A DNA stretch of 60,152 nt from Nocardiaceae bacterium (GCA_021372355.1 JAJFUQ010000186.1:1-60152); one strand, 5' to 3'. Shown: positions 35,416 through 45,886, counted from the stretch's first letter. The notes: generated by a model not told the origin, from the letters alone. Program-made: numbers and translations.

Positions 35416-37091
35416 AGCTTTCGCCGCAGGCGCCGGTGGCGTCGGCGTTGTCGACGGGCCACCCCCGGTCTCCGGCCCGTCGGCGGACCGGCGAGGTCGA
35501 TGTCCGTGGTCTCGACAAGATGATGCATTCCGGACTCGCAGAACGCGTGATCGACCACGACCCGCAGTCGTTCGCCGTCGATCACGATGGTCATGACGCC
35601 GTTGTCGAACCAGGGGCCGTTTTCGACGGTCCAATCGAGCGAGTCCGCAGAGACACCGGCCGCGCGGGCGAGGCACTGCGTCAGCCACCGGACGCCACGC
35701 GTCTCCAGCAGGAGATTCGCGATCCGAATGTGCACCTCGAGCGGATTCCGAAATGGCGACATCGTCAGCTGATGAACCACTGTCGGGGCGTGCGGTAGGT
35801 CCGTCAGCGTCACCCGCGCTGTATAGGAGCAGTGCACGTCGCCGGAAAGAAAGAGCACTGAGCGTGGCGGGCGTTCGCGTCCGATGACTGCGCGCAGCAC
35901 TTCGGAGAGTTCGGTGAACGAGGCGCGGAACGCGGCCCAGTGTTCGAGGTCGACGGCCTGCCGGATCTTTTCGCCCCTGCGCATCCAGTGCGCGCCCCAC
36001 GCGCCGTCCGTCACTGCTTCGTTCCAGCCCTCGAGGTGGTGGATGCCGTGGAACAAGAAGACGGGGAGCGTACTGGCCACGAGCAGATGCTGTGTCGCGG
36101 CGTCGTTCAGAAGGCCCTTCAGCCAGTCGGCTTCGCTGGCGTCGACGATCCGGCGGTCTCCGGGGGTGAGCTGCCGGGAGCATCGGGCATCGACGACCAG
36201 TAGGCGGATTCGGGCGCCGTCGATGCCGAAGTCCCGGTAGAAGCTCCAGCGTGCGCTGTTCGGCGTCGCGTCCGACTGCCAGGCGAAGTCGTCGAGGATC
36301 TGCGACCGCTCAACGTCGTCGGTGGCGTCCCGCAGCGCGCGATAAGTGGCGTTCTGGGCCAGTTGGTGCGGAGAGAGATTGCCGAGATGCTGGTAGACAA
36401 AGTACGAACCGAACGCGCCCTGGACAAGTCCGGTCCATTCGGGCGACTTGGTCACGGCGTCGCGCCACGCGAGCGAGGTGTTCCAGTCGTCGCGCAGGTC
36501 ATGGTCGTCGAGGATCATGCACGTCGGCACGGTCGACAACAGCCAACGGATCGGCCCAGGTAGCCAGGACTCGGCGTACAGGTGGGCGTAGTCATCGAAC
36601 GTCGAGGCCGTATCAGTGCCGAGGTTTGCCGATGGCTTGTCGGCGTAGATCTGGTCGCCGGCGAGCAGCAACGCATCCGGCCACGTGTCGACCGGCTCGC
36701 TCACGATCCGATTCGTGAGCGCGACGAGCGCATCGGCACCGAACGTGCGGGTCGCCGCCGAATCGAGTGGCGCCGCCCGTCGACACGAACCGAACGCGAG
36801 CCGGAATGGACGCGTCGGGGACAGAGTTCGGATGACGCTCGGCGGATACGCCGAACCGTCGAGTGGCCACACCTGGTGACCATCGAGGTGGACCTGATAG
36901 GGAATTGCCGCGCCGGACTCGAGTCCGTGGATCTCTACGAGTGCGAAATGGCGGCCGTGAACCGACCACGTCGACGTCGTCGCGCCGAGGACCGTCACCT
37001 GTGCTGGCCGGTCGGTCTCCACCCACACTGTTGCCGCGTGGGCATCGGCGTATCGCAGCAGCGGGCCGGTCACCAGGCAAGGGGCGGTCAC
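35412..37091 (-). CDS. PhoD-like metallophosphoesterase
   Basis: 559-residue protein of the PhoD alkaline phosphatase group. A fibronectin-like N-terminal part (residues 1-90) comes first; the metallophosphatase core has [28 protein letters not shown] and [10 protein letters not shown] in the expected order. No signal peptide or twin-arginine motif is evident, so it may be cytosolic, unlike classical PhoD. The C-terminus is arginine-rich. It is convergent with map and divergent from purT. Confidence 0.85.
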   Translation of the reverse strand: MTAPCLVTGPLLRYADAHAATVWVETDRPAQVTVLGATTSTWSVHGRHFALVEIHGLESGAAIPYQVHLDGHQVWPLDGSAYPPSVIRTLSPTRPFRLAFGSCRRAAPLDSAATRTFGADALVALTNRIVSEPVDTWPDALLLAGDQIYADKPSANLGTDTASTFDDYAHLYAESWLPGPIRWLLSTVPTCMILDDHDLRDDWNTSLAWRDAVTKSPEWTGLVQGAFGSYFVYQHLGNLSPHQLAQNATYRALRDATDDVERSQILDDFAWQSDATPNSARWSFYRDFGIDGARIRLLVVDARCSRQLTPGDRRIVDASEADWLKGLLNDAATQHLLVASTLPVFLFHGIHHLEGWNEAVTDGAWGAHWMRRGEKIRQAVDLEHWAAFRASFTELSEVLRAVIGRERPPRSVLFLSGDVHCSYTARVTLTDLPHAPTVVHQLTMSPFRNPLEVHIRIANLLLETRGVRWLTQCLARAAGVSADSLDWTVENGPWFDNGVMTIVIDGERLRVVVDHAFCESGMHHLVETTDIDLAGPPTGRRPGVARRQRRRHRRLRRKL

Positions 37092-37154
37092 GGTGCCACA
37101 CTAAGCCTCGGACCGGGGCTCGTGGGTTTTGACGGCTCGGTTCGGAGCTCCGGT

Positions 37155-37160
37155 TAGGGT
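37155..37160 (+). promoter_or_regulatory. -10 box (TAGGGT) of purT, leaderless-type
   Basis: TAGGGT ends 6 bases before the GTG start of purT. A TTGACG lies about 20 bases upstream of it. Confidence 0.55.
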
Positions 37161-37166
37161 GTTCCC

Positions 37167-38375
37167 GTGACGATCCTCGGGACCCCACTTTCGGCCGGCG
37201 CCAACCGTGTTCTTCTCCTCGGCGCGGGCGAACTCGGCAAGGAAGTGGTCATCGAACTGCAGCGCCTCGGCGTCGAGACGATCGCGGTGGACCGCTACGC
37301 GAACGCGCCCGCCATGCAGGTTGCGCACCGCAGCCACGTGATCGACATGCTCGACCCGGCCGCTGTTCGTGCGGTCGTGGAGAAGGAGCAGCCACACTGG
37401 ATCGTGCCCGAGATCGAGGCCATCCATACGCCGACCCTCCTCGAACTCGAGTCCGAGGGATTCAACGTGGTGCCGACGGCCCGCGCCACCCGTCTCACGA
37501 TGGACCGGGAGGGCATCCGCCGTCTCGCCGCTGAGGATCTCGGGCTGCCGACGTCTCCGTATCGCTTCGCGGGCACGCTCGACGAATTCACCGCGGCCGT
37601 CGACGAGATCGGCATTCCCTGCGTCGTGAAGCCGGTCATGTCGTCGTCCGGCAAAGGTCAGTCCGTCATCAAGACCGCCGACGACGTGGTGAAGGCCTGG
37701 GAGTACGCGCAGGCGGGCGGCCGCGCCGGTGCGGGTCGGGTCATCGTGGAGGGTTTCATCGACTTCGACATCGAGATCACGCTCCTCACGCTGAAGCACG
37801 CCACTATCGGCGGCGGCCTGGCCACCATCTCGTTCTGCCCACCCATCGGCCACATCCAGGTCGATGGTGACTACCGCGAATCATGGCAACCGCAGGAACT
37901 TCGGGAAGGTGTTCTCGAGAAGGCACAGGATGTCGCGGCGAAGGTCGTGCGCGATCTGTGCGGCGAGTCGGGTCGGGGGCTGTTCGGCGTCGAGTTGTTC
38001 ATCGTGGGGGATGACGTGGTGTTCTCCGAGCTTTCCCCGCGGCCGCACGACACCGGTCTGGTCACTTTGGTGTCGCAGGATCTGTCGGAGTTCGCTTTGC
38101 ATGCGCGGGCGATCCTCGGTCTGCCGATCCCGAACATTCGCACGCGGGGTGCCGCGGCATCGTGCGCGGTGCTGATCGAAGGGGACGTCGAGGCGCCCCG
38201 ATTCGACGGTGTGGCTGCCGCGCTCGCCGAGCCGGACACGAGCATTCGCCTGTTCGGAAAGCCGGCCGTCGTTGGCCGTCGCCGCATGGCGGTGACGTTG
38301 GCGCTCGGTGACGACGTCGACGGTGCTCGGGCGACAGCTCGCAAGGCGGCGGAGAACATTCGCCTCGCCGACTGA
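37167..38375 (+). CDS. purT: Formate-dependent phosphoribosylglycinamide formyltransferase
   Basis: 402-residue ATP-grasp enzyme making formyl-GAR from GAR, formate and ATP, the folate-independent third step of purine synthesis. The N-terminus [21 protein letters not shown], the segment [16 protein letters not shown] (ATP lid) and [14 protein letters not shown] are PurT-specific rather than PurK. The GTG start follows a -10 box by 6 bases. It is convergent with dtd, two bases apart. Confidence 0.94.
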   Translation: MTILGTPLSAGANRVLLLGAGELGKEVVIELQRLGVETIAVDRYANAPAMQVAHRSHVIDMLDPAAVRAVVEKEQPHWIVPEIEAIHTPTLLELESEGFNVVPTARATRLTMDREGIRRLAAEDLGLPTSPYRFAGTLDEFTAAVDEIGIPCVVKPVMSSSGKGQSVIKTADDVVKAWEYAQAGGRAGAGRVIVEGFIDFDIEITLLTLKHATIGGGLATISFCPPIGHIQVDGDYRESWQPQELREGVLEKAQDVAAKVVRDLCGESGRGLFGVELFIVGDDVVFSELSPRPHDTGLVTLVSQDLSEFALHARAILGLPIPNIRTRGAAASCAVLIEGDVEAPRFDGVAAALAEPDTSIRLFGKPAVVGRRRMAVTLALGDDVDGARATARKAAENIRLAD

Positions 38376-38377
38376 CG

Positions 38378-38809
38378 TCACACTTCGAGCAGCACCGTCA
38401 CCGGTCCGTCATTGACCAGGTTCACTTCCATGTGCGCGCCGAACACGCCTTCGGCGACCGTTGCGCCGCGCTCCTTTAGTTGGTGGACGAACTCGGCGAC
38501 GAGCGGTTCGGCGACATCGCCTTTGGCGGCGTCGTTCCAGGAGGGGCGACGCCCCTTGCGGGTATCGGCGTAGAGCGTGAACTGACTGATCACCAGAATG
38601 GGCGCGTCGAGGTCGGCGCACGACTTCTCGCCTTCGAGGACACGCAGCTCCCAGACCTTGCGGGCGAGGTTGGCCGCCTGGTCGGGCGTATCGGTATGAG
38701 TGACCCCGATGAGGGCGACGAGGCCGTGGGTTTCCGGCTCGATTCGGCCTACGATGGAACCGTCGACCGACACCGAAGCGGCCGTTACTCGTTGAATGAG
38801 CGCGCGCAC
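38378..38809 (-). CDS. dtd: D-aminoacyl-tRNA deacylase
   Basis: 143-residue DTD, which clears D-amino acids from mischarged tRNAs. It has the catalytic SQFTLYAD motif near residue 76 and NDGPVT near the C-terminus, the Gly-cisPro-type pair (here GPVT) of the family. The start is a GTG. It diverges from infA with a 119-base gap. Confidence 0.95.
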   Translation of the reverse strand: MRALIQRVTAASVSVDGSIVGRIEPETHGLVALIGVTHTDTPDQAANLARKVWELRVLEGEKSCADLDAPILVISQFTLYADTRKGRRPSWNDAAKGDVAEPLVAEFVHQLKERGATVAEGVFGAHMEVNLVNDGPVTVLLEV

Positions 38810-38818
38810 CGCATCATT

Positions 38819-38847
38819 TTGTCGGATATCACATCCGCGAGTACACT
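38819..38847 (+). promoter_or_regulatory. Promoter of the infA-alpha operon
   Basis: TTGTCG (38819-38824) and TACACT (38842-38847) are exactly 17 bases apart, about 80 bases before infA. Confidence 0.65.
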
Positions 38848-38928
38848 CGACGCTTGGCGCGCTTTAGGTCGCGCGGTGTTGTCATGCAAAAGGCTTGGTC
38901 AACTGACGAAGCCGGGATCGTGGAGGAT

Positions 38929-39150
38929 ATGGCGAAGAAAGACGGGGCCATCGAGGTCGAAGGCCGAGTGATCGAGCCTCTGCCCAATGCAATGTTCCGC
39001 ATTGAGCTGGAGAATGGACACAAGGTACTGGCTCACATCAGCGGAAAGATGCGTCAGCACTACATTCGTATCCTTCCGGAGGACCGCGTCGTCGTCGAGC
39101 TTTCCCCCTACGACCTCACCCGCGGCCGCATCGTTTACCGATACAAGTAA
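38929..39150 (+). CDS. infA: Translation initiation factor IF-1
   Basis: 73-residue IF-1, a single S1-type OB fold that binds the 30S A-site. It begins [23 protein letters not shown] and ends GRIVYRYK. The ATG at 38929 follows GGAGG closely; the start at 38854 would add 25 residues not found in IF-1. Confidence 0.97.
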   Translation: MAKKDGAIEVEGRVIEPLPNAMFRIELENGHKVLAHISGKMRQHYIRILPEDRVVVELSPYDLTRGRIVYRYK

Positions 39151-39232
39151 GCCCACAATTTTCCCCGGTCGAACCTGGCCGGGGTTAACCCATGTCTGGC
39201 GTCCGCCAGATGTAACCACGATTGGATCTGAC

Positions 39233-39346
39233 GTGAAGGTCAACCCGAGCGTCAAGCCGATCTGCGAGAAGTGCAAGGTGATCCGCCGTAAGGGTCGGGT
39301 CATGGTTATCTGCGACAACCTGCGTCACAAGCAGCGTCAGGGCTAA
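39233..39346 (+). CDS. rpmJ: 50S ribosomal protein bL36
   Basis: 37-residue L36 from a GTG start. It has CEKC, a later Cys and His (VICDNLRH), the zinc-ribbon form. It is the usual gene between infA and rpsM. Confidence 0.95.
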   Translation: MKVNPSVKPICEKCKVIRRKGRVMVICDNLRHKQRQG

Positions 39347-39366
39347 CCACTGCGGCTTCGCAGAGC

Positions 39367-39397
39367 TTGACAAGTTAATGAAGAACCTCGCTACACC
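39367..39397 (+). promoter_or_regulatory. Possible internal promoter before rpsM
   Basis: A perfect -35 hexamer TTGACA (39367-39372) is followed after 18-19 bases by CTACAC/TACACC (39391-39397), a partial -10 match. It would drive rpsM-rplQ separately from infA. Confidence 0.4.
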
Positions 39398-39499
39398 AGC
39401 CACCTAATCGCGGGTGGTCAACCGCCGGAGGAGGCCGGCGCCCCGAAAGAAGGGGGACGGGTAGCGAGCAGACCTCCACAACGAAAGGCACCTGCCAAC

Positions 39500-39874
39500 A
39501 TGGCACGTCTTGCAGGCGTCGATCTGCCGCGCGAAAAGCGCATGGAGATCGCGCTTACCTACATTTTCGGCATTGGCCGGACCAAGTCGAGTGAGATCCT
39601 CGCATCAACCGGCGTCAGCCCGGACCTGCGTGCAAAGGACCTCACCGACGAGCAGCTCAACACGCTCCGTGAATACATCGAAGCGAACCTCCAGGTCGAG
39701 GGTGACCTCCGCCGCGAGATTCAGGCCGACATCCGTCGCAAGATCGAGATCGGCTGCTACCAGGGCCTCCGTCACCGTCGTGGCCTGCCCGTTCGTGGCC
39801 AGCGCACGAAGACCAACGCGCGCACCCGTAAGGGCCCGAAGAAGACCATCGCCGGCAAGAAGAAGGCCAGGTAA
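39500..39874 (+). CDS. rpsM: 30S ribosomal protein uS13
   Basis: 124-residue S13 of the 30S head. It begins [26 protein letters not shown] and carries [22 protein letters not shown]. The C-terminal tail is basic ([11 protein letters not shown]). rpsK follows after four bases. Confidence 0.97.
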   Translation: MARLAGVDLPREKRMEIALTYIFGIGRTKSSEILASTGVSPDLRAKDLTDEQLNTLREYIEANLQVEGDLRREIQADIRRKIEIGCYQGLRHRRGLPVRGQRTKTNARTRKGPKKTIAGKKKAR

Positions 39875-39878
39875 CTAG

Positions 39879-40295
39879 ATGCCTCCGAAGTCACGCGCTG
39901 CCGCGCCGAAGAAGGGCGCGCCTAAGGCACGCCGCCGGGAAAAGAAGAATATTCCCCACGGCCACGCGCACATCAAGAGCACGTTCAACAACACGATCGT
40001 GTCGATCACCGACCCGAACGGCAACGTCATCTCGTGGGCGTCGTCGGGTCACGTCGGATTCAAGGGTTCGCGTAAGTCGACCCCGTTCGCCGCTCAGCTC
40101 GCTGCTGAGAACGCTGCCCGCAAGGCGCAGGAGCACGGCGTGAAGAAGGTCGACGTCTTCGTCAAGGGCCCGGGTTCGGGCCGTGAGACCGCGATCCGTT
40201 CGCTGCAGGCTGCTGGCCTCGAGGTCGGCACCATCAACGATGTCACCCCGCAGCCGCACAACGGCTGCCGTCCGCCCAAGCGGCGACGCGTCTAA
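39879..40295 (+). CDS. rpsK: 30S ribosomal protein uS11
   Basis: 138-residue S11 of the 30S platform. The conserved core starts near residue 22 ([19 protein letters not shown]) and ends [13 protein letters not shown]. The first 20 residues are a basic extension common in actinobacteria. Confidence 0.97.
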   Translation: MPPKSRAAAPKKGAPKARRREKKNIPHGHAHIKSTFNNTIVSITDPNGNVISWASSGHVGFKGSRKSTPFAAQLAAENAARKAQEHGVKKVDVFVKGPGSGRETAIRSLQAAGLEVGTINDVTPQPHNGCRPPKRRRV

Positions 40296-40317
40296 GCGGG
40301 AAGGAAGGTTATAGAAA

Positions 40318-40923
40318 ATGGCTCGTTATACCGGACCAGCTACCCGCAAGTCGCGTCGTCTCGGAGTTGACCTCGTTGGTGGAGACCAGGCGTATGAGCG
40401 CCGTCCCTACCCGCCGGGCCAGCACGGTCGTGCCCGCGTCAAGGAGAGCGAATACCTCCTGCAGCTCAAGGAGAAGCAGAAGGCTCGCTTCACCTACGGC
40501 ATGCTCGAGCGTCAGTTCCGCAAGTACTACGAGGAGGCCAACCGCCTCCCCGGCAAGACTGGTGATGAGCTGCTCAAGCTCCTCGAGACCCGTCTCGACA
40601 ACGTTGTCTACCGCGCTGGCCTCGCTCGCACTCGTCGTGCGGCTCGTCAGCTCGTCAGCCACGGCCACTTCCTGGTCAACGGCGTGAAGGTCAACGTCCC
40701 GAGCTACCGCGTCACCAAGTGGGACATCATCGACGTCAAGCCGAAGTCGGCCGAGACGCTGCCGTTCCAGATCGCTCGCGAGACCTTCGGCGACCGTCCG
40801 GTTCCGGCATGGCTCCAGGTTGTTCCGGGCCGTCTCCGCATTCTGGTTCACCAGACGCCGGAGCGCGCTCAGATCGACGTGCCGCTGTCGGAACAGCTCA
40901 TCGTCGAGTTCTACTCGAAGTAG
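40318..40923 (+). CDS. rpsD: 30S ribosomal protein uS4
   Basis: 201-residue S4, a primary 16S rRNA binder and, in E. coli, the repressor of the alpha operon. It has the S4 RNA-binding domain (LETRLDNVVYRAGLARTRRAARQLVSHGHFLVNG, roughly residues 90-125) and ends DVPLSEQLIVEFYSK. A GGAAGGAAGG site lies upstream. Confidence 0.97.
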   Translation: MARYTGPATRKSRRLGVDLVGGDQAYERRPYPPGQHGRARVKESEYLLQLKEKQKARFTYGMLERQFRKYYEEANRLPGKTGDELLKLLETRLDNVVYRAGLARTRRAARQLVSHGHFLVNGVKVNVPSYRVTKWDIIDVKPKSAETLPFQIARETFGDRPVPAWLQVVPGRLRILVHQTPERAQIDVPLSEQLIVEFYSK

Positions 40924-40932
40924 GCCCAACTG

Positions 40933-40960
40933 CCTCCGGACCCAATCCCGGGTCCGGAGG
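40933..40960 (+). terminator. Hairpin between rpsD and rpoA
   Basis: A perfect 11-bp stem (40933-40943 with 40950-40960) with a 6-base loop is followed by TT and a C-run. It may attenuate transcription so that rpoA is made at a different level from the ribosomal genes. Confidence 0.6.
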
Positions 40961-41011
40961 TTCCCCATCGTGGACGTCATATAGAGGTCGTCCGGAGGAG
41001 AAGGTAAAGAA

Positions 41012-42055
41012 ATGCTCATTTCGCAGCGTCCGGCGCTGACCGAGGAGATCCTGGCCCCGAACCGCTCGAAGTTCACCATCGAGCCGCTCGAGCCGGGCTT
41101 CGGCTACACCCTCGGCAACTCGCTTCGCCGCACCCTGCTGTCGTCGATTCCCGGTGCTGCGGTTACCAGCATCCGCATCGACGGCGTGCTGCACGAGTTC
41201 ACCACCGTCGCTGGTGTGAAGGAAGACGTCACCGACATCATCCTGAACATCAAGTCGCTGGTTGTCTCGTCGGATGAGGACGAGCCGGTCACGATGTACG
41301 TCCGCAAGCAGGGCCCGGGAACCGTCACCGGTGGCGACATCGTCGCTCCGGCCGGCGTCACCGTGCACAACCCTGACCTGCACATCGCGACCCTCAACGA
41401 CAAGGGCCGTCTGGAGATCGAGCTGGTTGTCGAGCGTGGCCGTGGCTACGTTCCGGCAGTCCAGAACAAGATCAGCGGTGCCGAGATCGGCCGTATCCCG
41501 GTCGACTCGATCTACTCGCCGGTTCTCAAGGTCACGTACAAGGTCGAGGCGACTCGTGTCGAGCAGCGCACCGACTTCGACCGTCTGATCCTGGACGTCG
41601 AGACCAAGAACTCGATCACTTCTCGTGACGCTCTCGCGTCTGCGGGTAAGACCCTCGTTGAACTGTTCGGCCTGGCACGTGAGCTCAACACCGAGGCCGA
41701 GGGCATCGAGATCGGGCCGTCGCCGGCCGAGGCTGACCACATCGCGTCGTTCAGCCTGCCGATCGAAGACCTCGACCTCACCGTCCGTTCGTACAACTGC
41801 CTCAAGCGCGAGGGTGTTCACACCGTCGGCGAGCTGGTTGCACGCACCGAGTCGGACCTTCTCGACATCCGCAACTTCGGTCAGAAGTCGATCGACGAGG
41901 TCAAGGTCAAGCTTGCCTCGATGGGTCTGTCGCTCAAGGACAGCCCGGCCAACTTCGACCCGGCCGCGATGATGGGCTTCCAGGACAAGGGCTGGGGCGA
42001 CGCCGGTTACGGCGAGGACCTCGACCACGACTACGCGGAGACCGAAGACCTGTAA
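41012..42055 (+). CDS. rpoA: RNA polymerase alpha subunit
   Basis: 347-residue alpha subunit. The N-terminal assembly domain (residues 1-230) has [17 protein letters not shown]; the C-terminal DNA/activator-binding domain (about 245-325) has [15 protein letters not shown] and [14 protein letters not shown]. The tail is acidic. An AGGAG-containing site lies upstream of the ATG. Confidence 0.98.
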   Translation: MLISQRPALTEEILAPNRSKFTIEPLEPGFGYTLGNSLRRTLLSSIPGAAVTSIRIDGVLHEFTTVAGVKEDVTDIILNIKSLVVSSDEDEPVTMYVRKQGPGTVTGGDIVAPAGVTVHNPDLHIATLNDKGRLEIELVVERGRGYVPAVQNKISGAEIGRIPVDSIYSPVLKVTYKVEATRVEQRTDFDRLILDVETKNSITSRDALASAGKTLVELFGLARELNTEAEGIEIGPSPAEADHIASFSLPIEDLDLTVRSYNCLKREGVHTVGELVARTESDLLDIRNFGQKSIDEVKVKLASMGLSLKDSPANFDPAAMMGFQDKGWGDAGYGEDLDHDYAETEDL

Positions 42056-42091
42056 GGGTCTCGAGCTCCAACTCACCAGGAGAATTCAGAA

Positions 42092-42799
42092 ATGCCACGT
42101 CCCAAGAAGGGCGCCCGCCTCGGCGGGTCGGCGTCGCACCAGAAGGCGATCCTCGCCAACCTGGCCACGGCGCTGTTCGAGCACGGTCGCATCCAGACGA
42201 CCGAAGCCAAGGCCAAGTTCCTGCGTCCCTACGCAGAGAAGCTGGTCACCAAGGCAAAGGGCGGCACGCTTGCCGACCGCCGCAACGTCATGAAGGACAT
42301 CCGCAACAAGGACGTCGTTCACAAGCTGTTCGCGGAGATCGGCCCGGCTGTCGCCGAGCGCAACGGTGGTTACACCCGCATCGTCAAGACGATGCCGCGC
42401 AAGGGCGACAACGCGCCGATGGCGATCATCGAGCTCGTTCTCGAGTCGACCGTCACCGCTGAGGCTGACCGCGCTCGTCGCGTGAAGGCTTCGAAGGCTG
42501 CTCCGGCCAAGGCCGCTGAGGTCGAGGCTCCGGCAGCTGCCGAGGCTGAGGAGACCGCAGCTGAGGCTCCGGCCGGCAGCCACGGTCCGATCGAGGGCGA
42601 CGAGCAGCCGGAGGGCTTCCCGATCAAGGGCAACGCTTCGTCGAAGCTCTACCACGTCCCGGGCAGCCGCTTCTACAACTCGACTGTGGCCGAGATCTGG
42701 TTCGCAGACGAGGCTTCGGCCGAGGCTGCTGGCTACCAGCTCCCGCCGTCGCAGCGCGAGAAGGCTGAAGAGGGCGACGAGGCTCCTGAGGCCGAGTAG
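42092..42799 (+). CDS. rplQ: 50S ribosomal protein bL17 with C-terminal extra domain
   Basis: 235-residue L17. The conserved part is residues 1-118 ([21 protein letters not shown]). It is followed by an Ala/Glu linker (about 125-165) and then a compact segment [18 protein letters not shown] plus [14 protein letters not shown] (about 172-215), ending in an acidic tail. This segment resembles the short 'sunset' type domain found at the C-termini of unrelated actinobacterial proteins. Mycobacterial L17 is about 55 residues shorter. An AGGAG site lies upstream. Confidence 0.95.
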   Translation: MPRPKKGARLGGSASHQKAILANLATALFEHGRIQTTEAKAKFLRPYAEKLVTKAKGGTLADRRNVMKDIRNKDVVHKLFAEIGPAVAERNGGYTRIVKTMPRKGDNAPMAIIELVLESTVTAEADRARRVKASKAAPAKAAEVEAPAAAEAEETAAEAPAGSHGPIEGDEQPEGFPIKGNASSKLYHVPGSRFYNSTVAEIWFADEASAEAAGYQLPPSQREKAEEGDEAPEAE

Positions 42800-42802
42800 T
42801 CC

Positions 42803-43672
42803 TTGACTGCACACGTTGACCGCCCGGCTGTGTCTGACACAGCCGGGCGGTCGCATATTCGCATCCGGCTGGACATCTCGTATGACGGCACGGATTTCTC
42901 CGGCTGGGCGCGGCAGAACGATCGCCGCACCGTGCAGGCCGTTGTGGAGGACGCGCTCTCGACGATCACGCGCGAACACATTCGCCTGACGGTCGCCGGG
43001 CGAACCGATGCCGGCGTGCACGCCGAGGGACAGGTTGCGCACTGCGATCTGCCCGTCGACCGGGCCGACCTACCGCAGCTCGTTCGGCGTCTTTCCCGCT
43101 TCTTGCCGTCGGACGTGCGAATCATCAACATGACGGCGGTGCCGCCCGAGTTCGACGCGCGCTTCTCGGCCTTGCGCCGGCACTACGCGTATCGACTTTC
43201 GACGGCTCCGTACGGAGCTGACCCGCTGGTCCGCAATCACGTCGTCGGCTGGCGGCCGGGACTGGACATCGACGCCATGCGCGATGCCTCTTCGCGACTG
43301 CTGGGTCTGAACGACTTCGCCGCCTTCTGCCGCTTTCGCGAGGGTTCGACGACGGTTCGCGAATTGCAGCGCTTCGACTGGGTTGTCGATGGGGATCGCT
43401 TGACTGCCTTCGTCAGCGCCGACGCCTTCTGCTGGTCGATGGTCCGCAGCCTGGTCGGCGCGACCCTCGCAGTGGGTGAGGGGCGCCGCGAGCCCGCGTG
43501 GTTCGATGAACTGCTCGCGATGAGGACGCGGTCGAGCAAGATCACTGTTGCGCCCGCGCACGGTCTTTCGTTGATCGGCGTCGATTACCCCGACCATGCC
43601 GATCTGGCGGCGCGCAATGAGATCACGCGCGATATTCGCGATGCGATCGACGAAGGTTGTTGCGGCGACTGA
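42803..43672 (+). CDS. truA: tRNA pseudouridine(38-40) synthase
   Basis: 289 residues counted from the TTG at 42803. It modifies uridines 38-40 in the tRNA anticodon arm. The core begins at [17 protein letters not shown], and [12 protein letters not shown] holds the catalytic Asp. The start is uncertain: the first 17 codons overlap a perfect hairpin, and the only other near start is a GTG at 42830 within that hairpin. The gene follows rplQ as in mycobacteria. Confidence 0.93.
   Translation: MTAHVDRPAVSDTAGRSHIRIRLDISYDGTDFSGWARQNDRRTVQAVVEDALSTITREHIRLTVAGRTDAGVHAEGQVAHCDLPVDRADLPQLVRRLSRFLPSDVRIINMTAVPPEFDARFSALRRHYAYRLSTAPYGADPLVRNHVVGWRPGLDIDAMRDASSRLLGLNDFAAFCRFREGSTTVRELQRFDWVVDGDRLTAFVSADAFCWSMVRSLVGATLAVGEGRREPAWFDELLAMRTRSSKITVAPAHGLSLIGVDYPDHADLAARNEITRDIRDAIDEGCCGD
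42818..42852 (+). terminator. Perfect hairpin after rplQ, overlapping the truA 5' end
   Basis: A 15-bp perfect GC-rich stem (42818-42832 with 42838-42852) has a 5-base loop. There is no T-run. It lies 18 bases after the rplQ stop but inside the first codons assigned to truA, so it may act as an attenuator or mRNA-end stabiliser. Confidence 0.6.
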
Positions 43673-43677
43673 GCGAG

Positions 43678-43683
43678 TAACTT
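43678..43683 (+). promoter_or_regulatory. -10 box (TAACTT), leaderless-type
   Basis: TAACTT ends 7 bases before the ATG of the cupin gene; no ribosome-binding site is seen. Confidence 0.45.
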
Positions 43684-43690
43684 CACGGTC

Positions 43691-44017
43691 ATGGAGAAGT
43701 TCTCGTTGGACGCGATTGTTCGTGACCAGCTCGCGCGGGCGACCGCCTCGTCGGCTCGGCGTAGCGCCACCACCGTGTATGGCGGGCACGAACACAAACT
43801 GCGGCAGACCGTGATGGCGCTGATTGCGGGCGCCTCGCTCAGCGAGCACGAGAGTCCGGGTGAGGCCACCTTGATCGTGCTGCGTGGCCGGGTCACCCTG
43901 CAAACGGCGAACGCGTCCTGGGAAGGACGAACCGGTGACCTGCTCGTCATTCCGGCGGCCCGGCACTCGCTGCACGCGATCGAAGACAGCGCAATCCTTC
44001 TGACCGTCGTCAAGTAG
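43691..44017 (+). CDS. Small cupin protein
   Basis: 108-residue single-domain cupin. The first motif region (ASLSEHESPGEATLIVLRGRVTL, about residues 50-72) and second motif (GDLLVIPAARHSLHAIEDS) are recognisable, with His/Glu residues in metal-ligand positions. Such proteins bind metals or small acids; no specific role can be given. It starts 18 bases after truA and is convergent with the lipoprotein gene. Confidence 0.8.
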   Translation: MEKFSLDAIVRDQLARATASSARRSATTVYGGHEHKLRQTVMALIAGASLSEHESPGEATLIVLRGRVTLQTANASWEGRTGDLLVIPAARHSLHAIEDSAILLTVVK

Positions 44018-44030
44018 GCGGTTGGGGCCA

Positions 44031-44585
44031 TCAGCCCTCGGAATGGACCACGCTGGCGTCGCAGAGGCACACCGTTTCGTTGCCGTTGAGTTTGGCGGCG
44101 TCGATCCGGATCTTGGTTCCGGGTTTCACCGGCACCGAGACCTGCAATCCCGTGCCGGTGGTGACGGCATCCGATTCGAACAACTTCGTCAGACCCGGTT
44201 CCTCATACACAGCGACGTAGGCCTTGCGGTCGGTCTGGGTTGAGGAGTCGGTCAGCGCCGCGGTGAACTCCAGGCGATCAAATCCGTCGGGCACCTCGAA
44301 CTCCATGCCCGGTTGACCGGCCTGGCCAGCCTGCCCGACCGCGGGGCAGCCGTCGTCGCAACTCCACACGAGGCTGTGGGGGTAGTCGACTCCGCCCACG
44401 AGCGCGTCGCCCGGCTTGAAGCTGAGGCTGCCCTTGGGGAGCAGGTCGACGAGGTAGACACGATCATGAGCGGCGGTCGTCGATGCTGTTGGAGGGTCTG
44501 GCGAGTCACCGGTGGCAGGCGTGGAACTACACGCGCTCGCGACCAGAATCAGCGCCGCGCCCGTGGTCGATCGAATCCACCGCAT
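44031..44585 (-). CDS. Predicted lipoprotein
   Basis: 184-residue exported protein. The N-terminus has a signal with lipobox LVASAC (Cys at residue 19), so it is probably anchored to the outer face of the membrane. A Ser/Thr/Pro linker is followed by a beta-rich domain with two Cys pairs (CDDGC, CLCD). The mature part suggests a carbohydrate- or ligand-binding sandwich, but no family was recognised. It follows an NTF2-like gene on the same strand after 18 bases. Confidence 0.75.
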   Translation of the reverse strand: MRWIRSTTGAALILVASACSSTPATGDSPDPPTASTTAAHDRVYLVDLLPKGSLSFKPGDALVGGVDYPHSLVWSCDDGCPAVGQAGQAGQPGMEFEVPDGFDRLEFTAALTDSSTQTDRKAYVAVYEEPGLTKLFESDAVTTGTGLQVSVPVKPGTKIRIDAAKLNGNETVCLCDASVVHSEG

Positions 44586-44603
44586 GGCTGACCACCTGCT
44601 CTC

Positions 44604-45011
44604 TCAGCCCTTCACGTACGACAGCTTCTCCGCGATCTGGCCGTCGCGCACGGTGAAGACATCGACGCCGCGCACGTGACCCTCGGAGCCGTCGAGGTCG
44701 ACCCAGCGATGAATCCAGCGGACGGTTGCGCGGTAGCCCGCCGCGAACACGTCCTCGGAGTCGAAGACCCGAGACTTTGCACCCGAGAAGAAGTCGCGGA
44801 ACAGCTCGATGATGGTGTCGCGACCTTCAAAGCGTGTGCCGTCGGGCGACGGCGCGGTCGACTCGAAAACACAGTCCTCGGTCATCAACTCGGCCATGGC
44901 CTCGAGATCCTGCCGGTTGAAGGCATCGTTGAAGCGATCGATCGTGGCGAGAGTCTCCAGGGCCAATGTGTCCATGATGTTTTCGTACACCATCACAGGG
45001 GTCCCCGCCAT
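44604..45011 (-). CDS. NTF2-like (SnoaL-type) protein
   Basis: 135-residue protein with a cone-shaped NTF2 fold pattern: FNDAFNRQDLEAMAELMTEDCVFEST near the N-terminus and VDVFTVRDGQIAEKLSYVKG at the end. SnoaL relatives are polyketide cyclases, isomerases or unknown. The ATG at 45011 is preferred; the open frame extends upstream past the divergent cupin start. It diverges from the cupin at 45082. Confidence 0.8.
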   Translation of the reverse strand: MAGTPVMVYENIMDTLALETLATIDRFNDAFNRQDLEAMAELMTEDCVFESTAPSPDGTRFEGRDTIIELFRDFFSGAKSRVFDSEDVFAAGYRATVRWIHRWVDLDGSEGHVRGVDVFTVRDGQIAEKLSYVKG

Positions 45012-45081
45012 CGTCACAATGTGACGCGAGAATTCACGCCTTCCAGATGTAAGGAATTCATCCCGAACATCGGAGGCTGTC

Positions 45082-45461
<380 letters not shown>

Positions 45462-45465
<4 letters not shown>

Positions 45466-45854
45466 GCACTCGAATCGTTTCCGGGATCGTCGACTTCCTG
45501 GAGTCCGGAAATCCACCGGAAGAATTGTTCGCACCGGACATCTTCTGTGATTTGACGATGCCGCTGTGGAGGGCGCAGGCGCGGGGGGTCGAGGACGTCG
45601 TTCGCCAGCGGAAACAGGGGCATCCGGGTGGCGGTCAGGTCGAGGTCACGCGCTGGGCGCCCACTCCGGATGGACTCGTCATGGAGTTCACCGAGCATTG
45701 GAACGCGGACGGCCAGCGTTGGTACGCGCGTGAGATGGCGTGGGTCGACGTCGTCGACGACCAGATCAAGTCGTTGTCCGTGTATTGCACGGGCGACTGG
45801 GACGAGGCACGCCAAGCGGAGCACGCGCGCACGGTGTCACTGATTCGTCCCTGA
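45462..45854 (+). CDS. NTF2-like (SnoaL-type) protein
   Basis: 130-residue protein with an NTF2-like pattern: VDFLESGNPPEELFAPDIFCDLTMPLW, then FTEHWNADGQRWYAREMAWVDVVDDQIKSLSVYCTGDW. It is coupled to the upstream cupin (ATGA). No catalytic residue can be assigned. Together with the minus-strand NTF2 gene it suggests a small enzyme set for an unknown metabolite. Confidence 0.75.
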
Positions 45855-45874
45855 TCGCCGCACGTCCGCGCGCT

Positions 45875-45880
45875 TAGGAT
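45875..45880 (+). promoter_or_regulatory. -10 box (TAGGAT), leaderless-type
   Basis: TAGGAT ends 6 bases before the ATG at 45887. Confidence 0.5.
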
Positions 45881-45886
45881 GCGCAT

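Noticed and set aside
34051..36183. A 710-codon minus-strand frame antisense to adk and map
   Set aside because: It overlaps three well-recognised genes and its translation is arginine-rich without any family motif; typical antisense shadow in high-GC DNA.
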